From the NCBI RefSeq assembly GCF_050624435.1, contig NC_134542.1, forward strand, positions 12,731,497-12,795,496: a DNA stretch of 64,000 nucleotides, written 5' to 3'. This document shows positions 36,287-47,712 of the stretch, in pieces. The first letter of the stretch is position 1, and the number at the start of each line of letters is the position of its first letter. The notes under the pieces were generated by a model that was given only the letters and a program-made list of their open reading frames with translations, did not search any database and was not told the DNA's origin. A program made the position numbers and the translations under genes. Source of the DNA: Tenrec ecaudatus (taxonomy: Eukaryota > Chordata > Mammalia > Afrosoricida > Tenrecidae).

Positions 36287-36316
36287 AGTGTATATATATA
36301 TATATATATATATAAC
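36287..36316. repeat. (TA)n microsatellite
   Basis: About 13 uninterrupted TA units next to the outer end of the RTE-derived element. Confidence 0.95.
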
Positions 36317-36646
36317 AGTATTTCATGTTGGTGTGAAAGCTTACACAATAGTTTAAGTTCTCATTCGTGGTTTTCTACAAATGTTGTTCAGTGACATTGG
36401 TTACACTCTTTGAAATGTGTAACTATGCTGATTATTTCTTTTCTGGTTGTTCCCATTTTCATTAATCTATTACCCTCTCTCCCCTATCAGTCGCATCTTT
36501 GTTGAAAGTAATTGTTGACTATTTGATCTCCTTTTATTTTTTTAATGGAGCACAGTATTTAAGGTTGTTCTTCAGGATAGTTTCAGCCAACTTGCCAATG
36601 AGTTACAATGTGACCTCAGAGATATATTTTACTTCAATGTCTAGAG

Positions 36647-36838
36647 CAGGGATCAGCAAACTGTTAAGATGGGAGAGTCAATCCTGTCCCTCACAACCAT
36701 TTAAAATTTGTTTGACAGTCATAAATATAGTTCAGATCCTTTAAATGACACTGATCATTTCATCTTTTTTCATTTCAGAGCCACATGTACATACTGAAAG
36801 AGCCACATATGGTTCATGAGCTAGATTGCCAGCCCCTG
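36647..36838 (+). mobile_element. Non-autonomous hAT transposon (192 bp), perfect TSD
   Basis: Left end CAGGGATCAGCAAACTG and right end TTGCCAGCCCCTG. An exact 8-bp duplication GTCTAGAG flanks it (36639-36646 and 36839-36846). The interior carries GAGAGTCAATCCTG and GAGCCACATATGG. A related, 3'-truncated copy sits at 55854. Confidence 0.92.
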
Positions 36839-36934
36839 GTCTAGAGAGTTCATCAGTTCCAAGCAGTCCAGTAGGTCTAGGTTCCGAGTATGTATGCATG
36901 TGTTCATTCATCTATTCGTGAATCTATATAGTTC

Positions 36935-38345
36935 TGACTCAAAGTCACCGTACATACAACAAACACAATACTTCCTGGTTCTGTGCCATCATCTTCATTG
37001 TTATATTTGAGCCCATTCTTCTAGACATGGTGTCAATCCATCTCCTCTGGCAATTCCTCTCTTTCGCTGCCTTTCTAATTTGCCATGCATGATGCCCTTT
37101 ATCAGAGAATGCCCTCACTTGATAACAGGTCCACAGTAAGAGAGATGAAGTCTTGCTGTACTTGCCCCTTAGGAGTGTACTGGCTGTATTTCTTCTAACA
37201 AGATATTTTTTGTTCTTCTATTGATTCAGGGCACTTTCCATATCCTTCATCAGTGCTGTAATTCAAATGCTTTGGTTCTTCTTCTGTCTTCTTTATTCAT
37301 AGTCTAACTTTCATATACGTATGAAGGGATTGAAAATACCACGGCTTCGATCAGGGACGCTTACCACATTATCTTTGAAACTTCAATATTTTAAAGAGGT
37401 CTTGGGAAACAGATTTTCCCAACGCAATACATTGTTTGATTTCTTAACTGTTGCTTCCATGTGTGTTAGTAATGGCACCGAGAAAGATGAAATTCTTGAC
37501 CATGTCAATGTTTTCTGCATTCATAATGATGTTATCTCTTGGTTTAGATGAAACGATTTTGGTTCCTCTACACCCAGTTGTTGACATACTGGAAGTTCTG
37601 TCCTTGATCTTCATTAGCAAGTGTTCTAGTCTTCACTTTCAGCAAACACAGTTTTGTTATCTGCTTTTCTCCAATCCTAATACTTTGGTTTTCTTTTTTT
37701 TTTTTATATAGCCAAACTGTATGCAGAGTAAATAATATGGCAAAAGGATATAATCCCATTGCACACCTTTCCTGATTTCAAATCATGCAGTATTATCTTG
37801 TTCTTTGTGAAAGACAGTCTCTTGGTCCATGTAAAGATTCTACATGGGCACAATGAAAGGTTCTGGAATTCTATCTTCTCAGTATATTCCATATATTTTT
37901 TATGATCTACACAGCCAAATAATTTGTATAGTCACTAAAAAACAAGTAAACATATCTTTGATCTTCTCTGCTTTCAATCAAGATCTATGTGACATCAGCC
38001 GTGATATCTCACATTCCACATCTTCTTCTGACTCCAGTTTGAATTTCTGGCAGCTCCCTGTTGATGTACTGCTACAACCATTGATTAATGATCTTCAGAA
38101 AAATTTGACTTGCATGTGATAGTAATAATGCTGTTGGATAAATTATGCATTCGGTTGCGTCCCTTTTCTTTGGAATGGGTACAGATATGGATCTTTTTGG
38201 AGTTGGTTGGCCAAGTAACTGTCTTCCAATTTTCTTGGCATAGACAAATGAGTGCTTTCCGTGCTACATCAATTTGTTGAAGCATTTCCAGTAGAGGAGC
38301 TCATTGTTTCTGTAGATGCTTGCTTTGAATCTTTAGTCTTTTGTT
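36935..38345 (-). mobile_element. RTE LINE, reverse transcriptase C-terminal part
   Basis: Antisense order on the plus strand: 3' tail (TTGAGCCCATTCTTCTAGAC), terminal region, then coding region marked by TTGATCTTCATTAGCAAGTG (37605), TGATCTACACAGCCAAATAA (37902), CAAGATCTATGTGACATCAG and CTTGGCATAGACAAATGAG (38235). TTTATGATCTACACAGCC is the antisense of the RT core following the catalytic strand in the family. Frequent stops and frameshifts; inactive. Confidence 0.8.
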
Positions 38346-38941
38346 TCATTTCTTTTGCTCTGCATGAGTAGAAACTAGTAGTTGCATCTGATCTGAAGTG
38401 GTCACTCACAACATTTAAGGTCTGGATACCACTCACAAGACTAGTATACAGAACACAATTTTATAAACCATCTTATGCCAATTGACCAAACTGTTTTAAG
38501 AGACTATATTCCTAATCTTTGAAATTCAGAAATCCTTACAGGTATTTGATTACCTGTAAGATAACTAAAAGGAATTCATAACTCTCCCCCATGTGCATAC
38601 AGCCAGCCACATAGATGCATATCTATAGGCAGGACAGAAATTACTGCCATAAATCATGGAAACTTTTATTAAAGAGAAGTATTTTTAAAACTAGATGATT
38701 ATTTCCCAACATTCCTCCATCTAGGTTTATATACTGCAAGAGAAAGTTGGTTTCTCTATCTTCCTATTCCTTTCTAGAAAAATTTTGGAGTCATACACTG
38801 AAATGACAATTTTTGAATCCTCTGGGGATTCAAATTCTGTGCTTTAAAAATGTTCTTTTGACTTTTGACAAGAAGTCTGAAGAGGCAATGTCAGGCTGCA
38901 GAATGAATGGTTAAGGTTTCCTAATGAAATTCTCATAACTG
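38346..38941. other. Intronic DNA, nothing recognised
   Basis: No exon or nameable repeat. Confidence 0.4.
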
Positions 38942-39250
38942 TGATAGTTATATAAACTCATATCAATTTGATAAAAGAATAAAGGGTGGAGTCTAGCCTA
39001 TCAATCAGGTCACAGCCTGATGATCCCTCCTTGTGGGCATGGCCTTCTCATGAGGATTCTGGAAACTTCCTCTTTTCCTCTCCGGAAGGAAACTCACTCT
39101 CTCTCTCTGCTACACATTCCTGTTGACAAGCCACATGGAACTATACTGATGGCTGCCAGAGCCCTGGCGATGTGTCCACCACCTCCATACCCATAAGATT
39201 TTTCACCCTTGGGCCTGCGATCTTTCTCCATTCAGCATCCTTGCTACCCT
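38942..39250 (+). repeat. LTR-like repeat, family C, 5' part
   Basis: TGATAGTTATATAAACTC, GGTGGAGTCTAGCCTATCAA, TGGCCTTCTCATGAGGATTC, CACATGGAACTATACTGATG, CCTTGGGCCTGCGATCTTTC. Matches the first half of the copy at 60264 block for block; the distal half is missing. Confidence 0.6.
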
Positions 39251-39799
39251 GGAAGCTAACCAGGTGTACTGTTGTAATGAGAAAACAAATGTTTAAAGTT
39301 CCTGGGTATACTTTCCTGGTTTTCTCTCACCTATGTAGTTTCCCATTTTCTTCAAATATAACTCCGGTGATCATCCTGAGTTTTAAAAGGAAAACTGTCA
39401 ACCTAACAGCCACTCTGTGGGAGAAAGATGGGGCTGTTCTGTTCTACACAATTGCTATGTGTCCCATCCAGCTTGATGCCAACCGGATTTGGTTTTGTTT
39501 CATCTTTACTGGAGCATTACTGCAAGTCCTTCTATCACAGTGCCTCTTATGGGTGTAAACCAACAACGTTTGAGTGAGTGGCTGAGTGCAAACATTTTGG
39601 GCCCTGCAGGAGCCCAGGATAAACCAGCAACACAGTCATTCCCTGGAAACATGTCCATAGGTGAGGGTGATGAGGGAAAATGTATCAAAAAGAGCATCTC
39701 ATGGGGTGATGGCAACATAATAATAAAGAACCTCTGCTTCAGAAAATTTTTTCAAGCATTTTGTGCTTTTATTTTACCCAAATCCAAATCCAGATATCT
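39251..39799. other. Intronic DNA, weak SINE traces
   Basis: CTCTGTGGGAGAAAGATGGG near 39412 and GTGTCCCATCCAGCTTGATG near 39459 hint at a decayed plus-strand SINE; otherwise nothing. Confidence 0.35.
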
Positions 39800-39935
39800 G
39801 ATTTCTTTTTTTATTAATTTAGTAGATGCCAACATATGATGGCCCTATGGACAACAGAACAAAACCCTGCTCTGTCCTGTGCCATCCTCAATGTTGATGT
39901 GTGAGCCCACTGTTTATCCTTAAGCTTGTGTATTT
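39800..39935 (-). repeat. RTE LINE 3' tail
   Basis: GATGGCCCTATGGACAACAG, AACAAAACCCTGCTCTGTCC, TGTGCCATCCTCAATGTTGA, TGTGAGCCCACTG. Confidence 0.75.
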
Positions 39936-40839
39936 GGATGGCTTGGGGCAATGTGGAGGCTAGGGGAGGATTCTGTAGCTCCTTATTTTGCACAAATTCT
40001 TCTGAGCTTCCTGATGGTTGTTGATTGAAATCCACCTAGCAGCACCAAAGAAAGGGCACTGCACAAAGCCTTGAGGAGGCTCTCTGAAAGGAAGTCAAAG
40101 AATGAGGTTACTAGATCACTAATGGGAAATAGCTGACGTGTAAGAGAGAATGCACTCCAACATGCGGTATGCCACTCTCGCTGTCTCAGAAGCAATCCTT
40201 ACAAATATTTCTGCTTTCTCTAATTGTGGTCAATGGGAAGCTTTCACTAATCTCCTGACAGAGTGTCTTTTTTTTTTTTTTGGCACTTGTACAAAGCCTT
40301 CATTTAAGATCACCCCTAAAAGCATCCTCTCCGTGATAAATGAGAGATGGAGTTGGCAAGCCTTCTGTCTGCTGACACGTTTCAGGAAGCCAGGATTATG
40401 ATGAAAGAAGCACAATGTCAAAGACAAGTCCACAGATCAGGGGCAGATAAAATTAGAATGAATCCCAGCATTTCCTCCCAGGAACAATTTGGAATTCAGG
40501 AAAAGGACAGAAAGGGGTTGGTGCTAAAACATAAACAAAGAGGGAAAGGTCCAGCCCCACCCCTCGCAGTATCACACACACATTCCTCCAGGTTGGCAAA
40601 GAACATCCTCAAGGGTGATTCCAATTCCAGTTGCAAAGCTAGCAGGGCTTGAACTTGTGACTAGAATGTCACAAAGGATTCTCAGACCCCAGAGGCATTG
40701 AGTCCTTGGCTAGAAGCTGAGCAGTGTCGTCAAGTTCCTGTGCTCCTTAACCATTCCAGAAATGAGGTTCCTCACATTAAAGAATGATATCATCTAACTG
40801 TGCTTCCCACCTGAGGGGTCATGACAGACATAAACTTAA
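39936..40839. other. Intronic DNA without recognised features
   Basis: No exon or nameable repeat; a short T-run at about 40269-40281. Confidence 0.4.
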
Positions 40840-41440
40840 GGAAGCCGTGGTAGGCAAAATAATGCCTCCTCATACATACGCATGCACACACGCCCACTTC
40901 TGACTCTGTCTGTGAATGCTGTATTTTACCTTACAGGGAAAATGACTTTGTATATCTTATTAACATCAAGGGCCATGGTATGGAGAGAGGGTCATGAATC
41001 GCCAGGTGACTGTGAGGATACGGTCAGCCATGCTTGGCTGTGAAGATGGAGGAAAGGAGCCACTCACTCAGATGTGTCTGTGATTCCTAGAAGCTGTAAC
41101 GGTTAAAGGAATGGTTTCCCCTTTTGGGATCGAACGACCCTTTCACAGGGGCCACCCGTTTCATAACAGTAGTAAAATGACAGTGATGAAGTAGCAACGA
41201 AAATAATTTTATGGCTGGGGCATCTCCACCCCATGAGGCACTGTCTGAAAGTGCCATGGCATGAGGGAGGTTGAGAACCTCTGCCCTAAGGCCTCCAGAA
41301 AGGATGGCAGACCTGTTGGCATCCTGAATTCAGTGGAGCCAGATCTGTGTCCGACGGGACTGTCCGATTCTAGATGAGTGTTGGTTTAAACCACTGACTT
41401 TTTGCTAGTTGGTCACAACAGCTGCAGGAAATTAAAACAG
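40840..41440 (+). repeat. Ancient mammalian repeat split by SPIN
   Basis: GGCAAAATAATGCCTCCTC, CTTACAGGGAAAATGAC, GGCTGTGAAGATGGAGG precede the SPIN element; GCCTCCAGAAAGGATGGCAG, TGTTGGCATCCTGAATTCAG and GGTTTAAACCACTGAC follow it. The two halves are consecutive parts of one old LTR-like repeat. Confidence 0.55.
41110..41283 (-). mobile_element. SPIN-like hAT MITE, left end decayed
   Basis: GATCGAACGACCCTTTCACA, AAGTAGCAACGAAAATAATT, GGGAGGTTGAGAACCTCTG. About 20 bases of the outer left end are missing. Flanks agree weakly (GTTAAAGG and CCCTAAGG). It is inserted in the repeat at 40840-41440. Confidence 0.88.
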
Positions 41441-41814
41441 ATGCCAAGCCTGGGAAGCTCTCAAACGCTCACTTTCCTACCCTTATCACTAGATGCAGCT
41501 CGCTTTACTAGGTGGACAGGCCCATGTGGCACGCACTCCAGAGTTAGACAGGCAGTACCCAAAGCAGTGTGGAGGCAGGGTGGGACACTCAGGGCAAGTA
41601 GTAGAATTCTTGTTCATTTTTTTCTCTGGATCTTTTAAAACTAGTACCGTAATACATTTGGCCACATTCTCACACCATCTTTGCTCAATATTGAGAGCCT
41701 GGGGCACTTGGATGCCATTATCCCATTAATAGTTAAAGTCTCAGAAACTCGCGGACAGTTCTACTTTGCCCTCCATGTTTGCTATGCGTTGGCACCAACA
41801 GCATGGCGGAGATA

Positions 41815-41919
41815 CTTCCAGCTAGAGGTGGAGTCAAATCTGCCAATTAAGTGGTAGCTTGGTGACCCCTTCTGGGCCATGTGGCCTTTTGTATGAGAGT
41901 GAGGAACTCTAGGAACTGC

Positions 41920-41954
<35 letters not shown>

Positions 41955-42236
41955 CGTCTCTCTCTCTGCCCCTCTGCCTTCTCGCTTGCTGGAACTTGGT
42001 CTCTGACCTTAACAGATGTAGGAGCCCAGCCACGTTCCCAGAGAGCAGCTTGAGCTCTCACTGCATTCCCCATCACCCTTCTCCATCATTACCTGCAGCT
42101 CTGTGAGTCTGAAGAGAGGCTTAGACTACTTGCCTAGGACTTATGGACTTGAGTTGACTGGGCTGCATACTTCTTGATATGACGTTATTTCTTATACATG
42201 GGTGAATGTCATTAGAATTGTTTCTTTAGACAGCCC
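41815..42236 (+). repeat. LTR-like repeat, family C
   Basis: GTAGCTTGGTGACCCCTTCT, GCCATGTGGCCTTTTG, a long CT run (41921-41966), CTGTGAGTCTGAAGAGAGGC, GACTTATGGACTTGAGTTG, then TTGTTTCTTTAGACAGCCC. Diverged but in the same order as the copy at 60264. Confidence 0.5.
41921..41966. repeat. (CT)n tract within family C repeat
   Basis: CTCTCTCTCTCTCTTTCTCT-type run, interrupted once near 41957. The other family C copies have shorter runs at the same place, so it grew from an internal CT-rich segment. Confidence 0.9.
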
Positions 42237-43440
42237 AGCCCAATGCAATGCCATTCAAACAATGTGATTATATGTGATCTTAAAAGATCTGGGGGAATTT
42301 TAAACACTGGAAATATGCCAACCCTATTCTCTTTGTCCTTGTTTTATTCGCTCAAAACCCTAATGGTGAGAAGTAGACACAGAAACACTATAAGTTTGGT
42401 GATGTGTGGTGAGGGAGTTGTACACTCCTTATGGTGTGATGGCCATGATTAAAAGTATGTTAATAATTGGCCACACATCCATGGGTTTTCCCTTTTCATT
42501 ATTTTGTTCTCGGCTCAACTGAGAAAAGGCTTCTCTGGTCATCTCTCTAATGTTGCTCACTCCCTAATATGGTCAAGCAAAGGTCCTGTAAAAATTCCTT
42601 TGAGAATTTCCATAGAGAAATCCCATTATCTTTCAACCCAATTGATCCCCTCATATTTCCATGTTTCCATTTAGTTACAACTTTGCAAAATCTCAGTGAT
42701 ATTTCACTTTTATTGAAAGAGGGGATGTGTAGTATGATGGATGAATGAATGGATGGATGGTGGAGTGTGTATATAGATGGATGTATGGACAGATCACAAG
42801 AGAGAGAAGATATATTCAATGCCCAAAGAAACAGTGTGGTTTAACAATCTTCTAAACGTGGCTATTAACTAGACAGGTGGAGGGAAGGACACATTCCTGG
42901 GGATAGTCCTCAGGCAGATACAATGAGCGTCAAACCTTGATAGTAGAATGACTTTCATATATCAAAATGCAGGGCAGGCTCAGCCCTCAACACAGTGCTG
43001 GGCAGGGAAAACGACAGGATCGTTGCATGTCAGGGATACAGCAACCTGGTCTAGAGTGTAGGAATAAGTGCAAGAGTGGGAAATCAAACATTCCCTCTTG
43101 GAACAGGTATTTCAATGTAAGCTCCTCTTCTTTTATCTGTGGTCTCTGAATATTATGTGCCTCTCACTTCAGTGGACTGTCTGTGTTCAGGAAGCACCAA
43201 CTGAGATGCCTGCCGTACTTCACTTCAGTTCTACCTCTGACTCTGTTCGAAGTGAGCTTAGTGGGCAGAGTTCAAAGTGGTAGTGGGCAGAGGGCTGTGG
43301 GATTTGTGAGTAGGCATTCACTCAGTTTCTATAGAATTCTTTCTTTCTACCAAAGTGTCTGTGTGTTTAACAGGTATGGTGCTTCTTTTCATCACTGGAT
43401 ACTAACACAAGCAGTAAGGAGGAAAACTCAAAAATGTGAA
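42237..43440. other. Intronic DNA; GGAT/GAAT micro-repeats
   Basis: A GATGAATGAATGGATGGATGG patch lies near 42739. No exon or nameable repeat otherwise. Confidence 0.4.
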
Positions 43441-43443
43441 AAA

Positions 43444-43556
43444 GAAGAAGAAGAAGAAGAAGAAGAAGAAGAAGAAGAAGAAGAAGGAGGAGGAGGAGGA
43501 GGAGGAGGAGGAGGAGGAGGAGGAGGAGGAGGAGGAGGAGGAGGAGGAGGAGGAGG
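43444..43556. repeat. (GAA)14-(GGA)23 compound purine tract
   Basis: About 14 GAA units (43444-43485) change in one step to about 23 GGA units (43486-43554) with no interruptions. The plus strand is pure purine for about 113 bases. Reading it as Glu- or Gly-rich protein is an artefact of the repeat. Confidence 0.97.
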
Positions 43557-44099
43557 GCAAGCTCACTGATTCGGGCAAGTGTGTGAAAAATCCTATGGCA
43601 AATGAATGAGAAGAAGCAAATACCTCCTGCGGTGGAGGAAATGCTTTAAACAATGTCTAAGCACAGCCATAAACTAAGTGTGCTGAGGAGAGGGTCTGTG
43701 TCTAACACCTTTTCTCTAGGCCTCCTTGACGTAACCCCTCACCTGCACAGAGTGGACACTGAAGTTTATTGAGATAGCGGTTTGTTCTCTTAAAAAAGAG
43801 CGAAGAATTTACAAAAGATAAAGCATAGATCTTATTCATGGTGTCACTTTTCTGCTGTCCACATGCATTCTCAAAAAAATGTCAGAGTTAGACATCTATC
43901 CATGGCCTTGCCAATCTGTCTGCTTCCTGCGTCCAACTGACAGCAACTAAGAATGTCAGATGAAATCTCAACAAGGCAAGACTGATGCAATTGCATGCGG
44001 CATCCCCGGGGTATAAACAGTACCACTCAGAACTATACCTTTAAATACGGAAGTCGAGGTAAGTCAGACAGGTGCATACTGCCCTTATTTACCTTACTT
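43557..44099. other. Intronic DNA, nothing recognised
   Basis: No exon or nameable repeat. Confidence 0.4.
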
Positions 44100-44268
44100 T
44101 ACTACAGCTGTTCAAACCCATCAACCTCTCCATAGGAGAGAGATGAGACCACCTGACTCCATAAAAATGTATGTTTCAGAAACCCAAAGAGAGTTATTTC
44201 TACTATGTCTTCTAGGGTCAATATGAGTCAGAATCACTAGGTTCTCGGTGGCTGGGTTAGTGTGTGAC
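44100..44268 (+). repeat. AfroSINE copy, head-truncated
   Basis: GTTCAAACCCATCAACCTCT, AGGAGAGAGATGAGACCACC, GGTCAATATGAGTCAGAATC. Confidence 0.78.
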
Positions 44269-44660
44269 AAGCCTGACAACATTTTACATGCATTAAAAGT
44301 TGCAAATGGAGCAGGGAAGGTGATTATGTAAGAATTTTGTTGAGAGTAAGTGTGGGTGCAATGATTTTTCAAAGTGAGGGGCGATTTGCATAATATTAAA
44401 TGACAAGTAAAAATTGTCCATTAGTTGGACGTTGATAACCTGAGACTGCTGGTGTCTATTATATACAAATACAGCAAATATTCTCCTCCACACTGTCCCA
44501 AAATAGTATGTTTCTGTAAGTCTTATAATGACCATCTTACCATTTGTCTTTTATTCATGACCAACTTTACATAGGTGACTTTGCCTTGCTTAGAGCCATG
44601 GTACCCCTCTGTGCTACAATGTGACTTGACTGGCCCCAGTCAACCTAGCCTGTCCAGCTG
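44269..44660. other. Intronic DNA; small RTE-tail-like trace
   Basis: No exon. Nothing firm is seen. Confidence 0.35.
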
Positions 44661-44870
44661 CAAGAAGGCCTGGTAGCACAGTGATTAAAGCACTTGGCTC
44701 CCAACAGGAAGATCGTCAGCATTTCGAAATGGCTAGCCACTCTGTTGTTAAAAAGATGTGGCAACCTACTTCTGTAATTATATAGAATCTTGGAAACCCT
44801 TCAGGACAGCTTTACTCTCCTATAGGCCACCATGAGGCATACTTGACTTGAAAGCAATGGGGTTTTCGTG
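44661..44870 (+). repeat. AfroSINE copy, near full length
   Basis: GGCCTGGTAGCACAGTGATT, AAAGCACTTGGCTCCCAACA, AAAGATGTGGCAACCTACTT, CTTTACTCTCCTATAGGCC, GACTTGAAAGCAATGGGG. Confidence 0.9.
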
Positions 44871-44874
44871 CTGG

Positions 44875-45205
44875 CCCCCCAAAATGCACAAATTTATACA
44901 GCCTCTCCCACATTGACTCTGGCTTTGGCCATGTGACATATTTTGCCTAATGGGAGGCGATCAAAGGCACACTTTAAAGATGGATGACTGAGTCAGAGAA
45001 GGTCACGGAAAGAGAGATTGTAGAGGTTGAAAATTCATTGTCAAGCCAAGCTCCTGACTGAATGCAGGTGCATTAATGAAGTCGACAATTTCACTTGGGG
45101 CAGAACAGAGTGCAATCAAATCCTGGAATCCTGTGAAAAAATGTGTCATCCTCGGGCCCCAAAGGTATGGGACGGTTTGTTACACAATAGTAGATAACTA
45201 GGACA
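44875..45205 (+). repeat. Afrotherian LTR-like repeat, family A, short copy
   Basis: Starts GCCCCCCAAAATGCACAAAT and ends GGTTTGTTACACAATAGTAG ATAACTAGGAC, with AATCCTGGAATCCTGTG between. End phrases match those at 51270-52140. Much of the middle is replaced or lost. Confidence 0.45.
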
Positions 45206-46231
45206 TCACGAGAGAGAAATCTCACCATCCCGTGTCATCTAAGCAGAAAACGGCAAGGGGAGAAGGGATGCTGAGTAGAAGGACACTGGCAAGAGTCTGA
45301 AACACGGAAGAGGTGGAGGGCGACTTCTGCACACACCTTCCAGCACCAAGGCAGGCAAAGGGCAGAAGAGAACACATGTCCTTCTCAATGGAAGAGATAG
45401 TGGAGATAACGAATTCTTGGAGGAAGGAAGAATATTCACACAGACCCCACAATGACAGAGTAGACTCTTGAGTTTGGGATCTGAGATAAGATTCATGATG
45501 TCCCAAGTGTCCAACTCTGCTAAGGCGCCAGTCTGCTCCACTTTTTCCCCTTCCTCCCTTGAGTTAATTCTCTCATCTCCCTGAGTTCTGTGCCATGTCG
45601 CAGAGAAACTCACGAAACTGAGGAAATGTGTCATGTGGTGTTGTAGGTGCCGTTCAGTCCAAAATCTGAAGGTCTGATGTAGGAGACCCGAATGCAGGGT
45701 CCAGAACCAGAAACCGAGAATATCTAAAAGGCGCAAAAGTCTTCTTGCTTCCACTAAACACCTTCATGAAATAGGGGTGTAGGACTTTCCATGTGAAGGG
45801 ATCTGTGTTAGAACTTTGTGGTGATGCCCATATGTATCCAACGTACACAAAAGATGCTGCGTGAAGTCACACCTTTTACGAAGGGAGAGCAAAGGATACC
45901 TCCAAGGTTCCTTGATTCACACTCTGTACTAAGACAGAGCCCCCAAGGAGATGAAAGGTGCAACTTGGTTACCAGTCTCTAATAAAACAGGGGCTTAAAG
46001 TTGTACATAAATAAGCAAAGGGTATGGCTTGGTGACATCATCTACTCAAGGCATGTATTAATCCCACTTATTCCTGTCCATTAACGTAATGGAGAATGGT
46101 TGCCAAAATGGAATTATAGTGATGGATGTATAAAGTCAAGAGTTATATCACATAAGGAATTGTGGCTTGTAGGGTCATATTGATTGACTATGACTCAGTA
46201 AGGATCTTTTCTGCTTGACAATATCTCAACT
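45206..46231. other. Unclassified intronic DNA with a 171-codon frame
   Basis: About 1 kb of moderately GC-rich sequence with overlapping minus-strand frames (45222-45848). I recognise no domain or repeat. It starts where the LTR-like repeat ends. A decayed LTR or other insertion is possible. Confidence 0.3.
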
Positions 46232-46290
46232 CTATCTCAGAGCAATGTCTGGTATATAATAGGTGCTCAACACATATTTGTAGACGGAAT
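46232..46290 (+). repeat. MIR/L2-type tail
   Basis: TCAGAGCAATGTCTGGTATA, ATAGGTGCTCAACACATATT, TGTAGACGGAATAA resemble the CATAGTAGGTGCTCAATAAA motif of old mammalian repeats. Confidence 0.65.
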
Positions 46291-46399
46291 AACCACAACG
46301 CCTCTACCAATCTCTCTGAAGAATAAATGCATCATCATGCAATGAGGGGATACAACCTGTTCTCTATACCTAGTCAGCATCTCTATATTCTTTGATCAC

Positions 46400-46525
46400 T
46401 GCCCCCCAAAACCCAAACCAAACTCATTAGGAGTCAATGCCAACTTCTAGCGACCCTATAGGACAGAGTTTCTAAGACTCTGTCTTCCTCCCACAGAATG
46501 GTTAGTGGGTTTCCAGTTGCCCTAG
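46400..46525 (-). repeat. AfroSINE copy, truncated
   Basis: CCAAACCAAACTCATTAGGA, GTCAATGCCAACTTCTAGCG, ACCCTATAGGACAGAGTTTC, CCCACAGAATGGTTAGTGGG. Confidence 0.82.
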
Positions 46526-46599
46526 ATTATTTAAAAACCAAACAAACAGCAGCAAATATCCAGAAACTGCTTGTTAAAATGTGTGTTCCCCTAAAGACA

Positions 46600-46990
46600 T
46601 AAGATGTTTCTCTCCCACCAAGCAAGAATGTTATTTCAACAACGTAAAATTAATTTAGGCATTCTAACCAAATAAATCGCTCTTGAATGAGTGGTTTAAG
46701 TATAGCAATTAATTTTATACTTAATTTACATGTATTCCCATCAAGCTGGTTTGTACATGTTGTCAAAACAAAGATTTCCATGGAGATTGAAAGCTAGCAT
46801 TTGGTCAGTAGCAAAAGACAACACGTTAGGGAGGGGCAAGCTCTACGTGGCCTTGACTGCTTTTATCTGAGGACACAGGGCGCACACTCGTTTTCTCTTT
46901 CAAAATAACTAGATGACCAGAATCGCTCACTGCCCAGACCCAAATAAGGAAAGGAAAATGAAAAAGAAACATCTCAGCGTGAGATCGAAT
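46600..46990. other. Repeat-free stretch, candidate conserved element
   Basis: Non-repetitive, with homeodomain-type sites (AGCAATTAATTTTATACTTA near 46704) and CATCAAGCTGGTTTGTAC. Conservation not shown. Confidence 0.22.
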
Positions 46991-47029
46991 TTCCAATTGT
47001 CTTGCTATGATTTAACATAGCAGGCGTCA

Positions 47030-47232
47030 CAGTGTGGTATAGATGGTTAAAGCACCTGACTGCTAGCTGAAAGTTCAGACCTTTACTTTCACTCAAAGGT
47101 GCCTTTCTCCTGAAAAGGCCGAGCAATTTACTTCCAAAAGAAATTCAGTCATTGGCAACACCGTCTTACCCTGACCCACCTGGGGTCAGAATCAACTCCG
47201 CAGCAATTGTGTTTGGTTTGGTTTGGTGGTCT
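47030..47232 (+). repeat. AfroSINE copy, near full length
   Basis: GTGTGGTATAGATGGTTAAA, GCACCTGACTGCTAGCTGAA, CCGAGCAATTTACTTCC, GGGGTCAGAATCAACTCC, then a GTTTGGTTTGGTTTGG tail. Confidence 0.88.
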
Positions 47233-47514
47233 CAAGGAAGACCTCCACCATCAATTTCATTTCTGTCGAGTTTGAACTTTCTTTAAAAGATAACCCCACT
47301 CTTCCTGTCTTATAGACATGGAAGACTCTATGGGATGAAATAAACATCTGGAGTTCCTAAATAAAAACTCTATGTGGAGAGTAAATATTGGATTTGCCTC
47401 ATTCTCTTTTCTGAGAACAGTAAACGCATTCTGATGTTGTAGCAACCTACCTTTGCATTTTCAACATTCTTGTAAGGAATATTTCTAAGATGCTTTGCAT
47501 TCACTTTCTGTGAG

Positions 47515-47712
47515 GCCTCGGGGCATCGTGGGTTAAGCTTTGGGCTGCTAACCACAAGGCCAGTGGTTTGAAACTACGCTCCTCTGCTGGAGAAAGATAA
47601 GGCTTTCTACTCAGGTCAAGAGTGACCATCTCTGAGACCCACAGGGGCCACTCTACCCTGCCCTTTCGGGTTGCTGTGAGTCAGGATGGATTCAGTGGCA
47701 ATGAGTTCATTG
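47515..47712 (+). repeat. AfroSINE copy, near full length
   Basis: CCTCGGGGCATCGTGGGTTA, GGGCTGCTAACCACAAGGCC, AGTGGTTTGAAACTACGCTC, GATAAGGCTTTCTACTC, CACAGGGGCCACTCTACCC, GTGAGTCAGGATGGATTC. Confidence 0.92.

Noticed and set aside
36935..38345. Intact reverse transcriptase gene
   Set aside because: The RTE coding region is broken by stops and shifts and lacks its 5' half.
43183..43569. Protein with Glu and Gly runs
   Set aside because: Produced by reading the GAA/GGA microsatellite; no gene signals.
45239..45754. 171-codon minus-strand open frame
   Set aside because: No domain, no splice or promoter context, and long overlapping frames exist in the same block. Chance openness in GC-richer DNA is the simpler reading.
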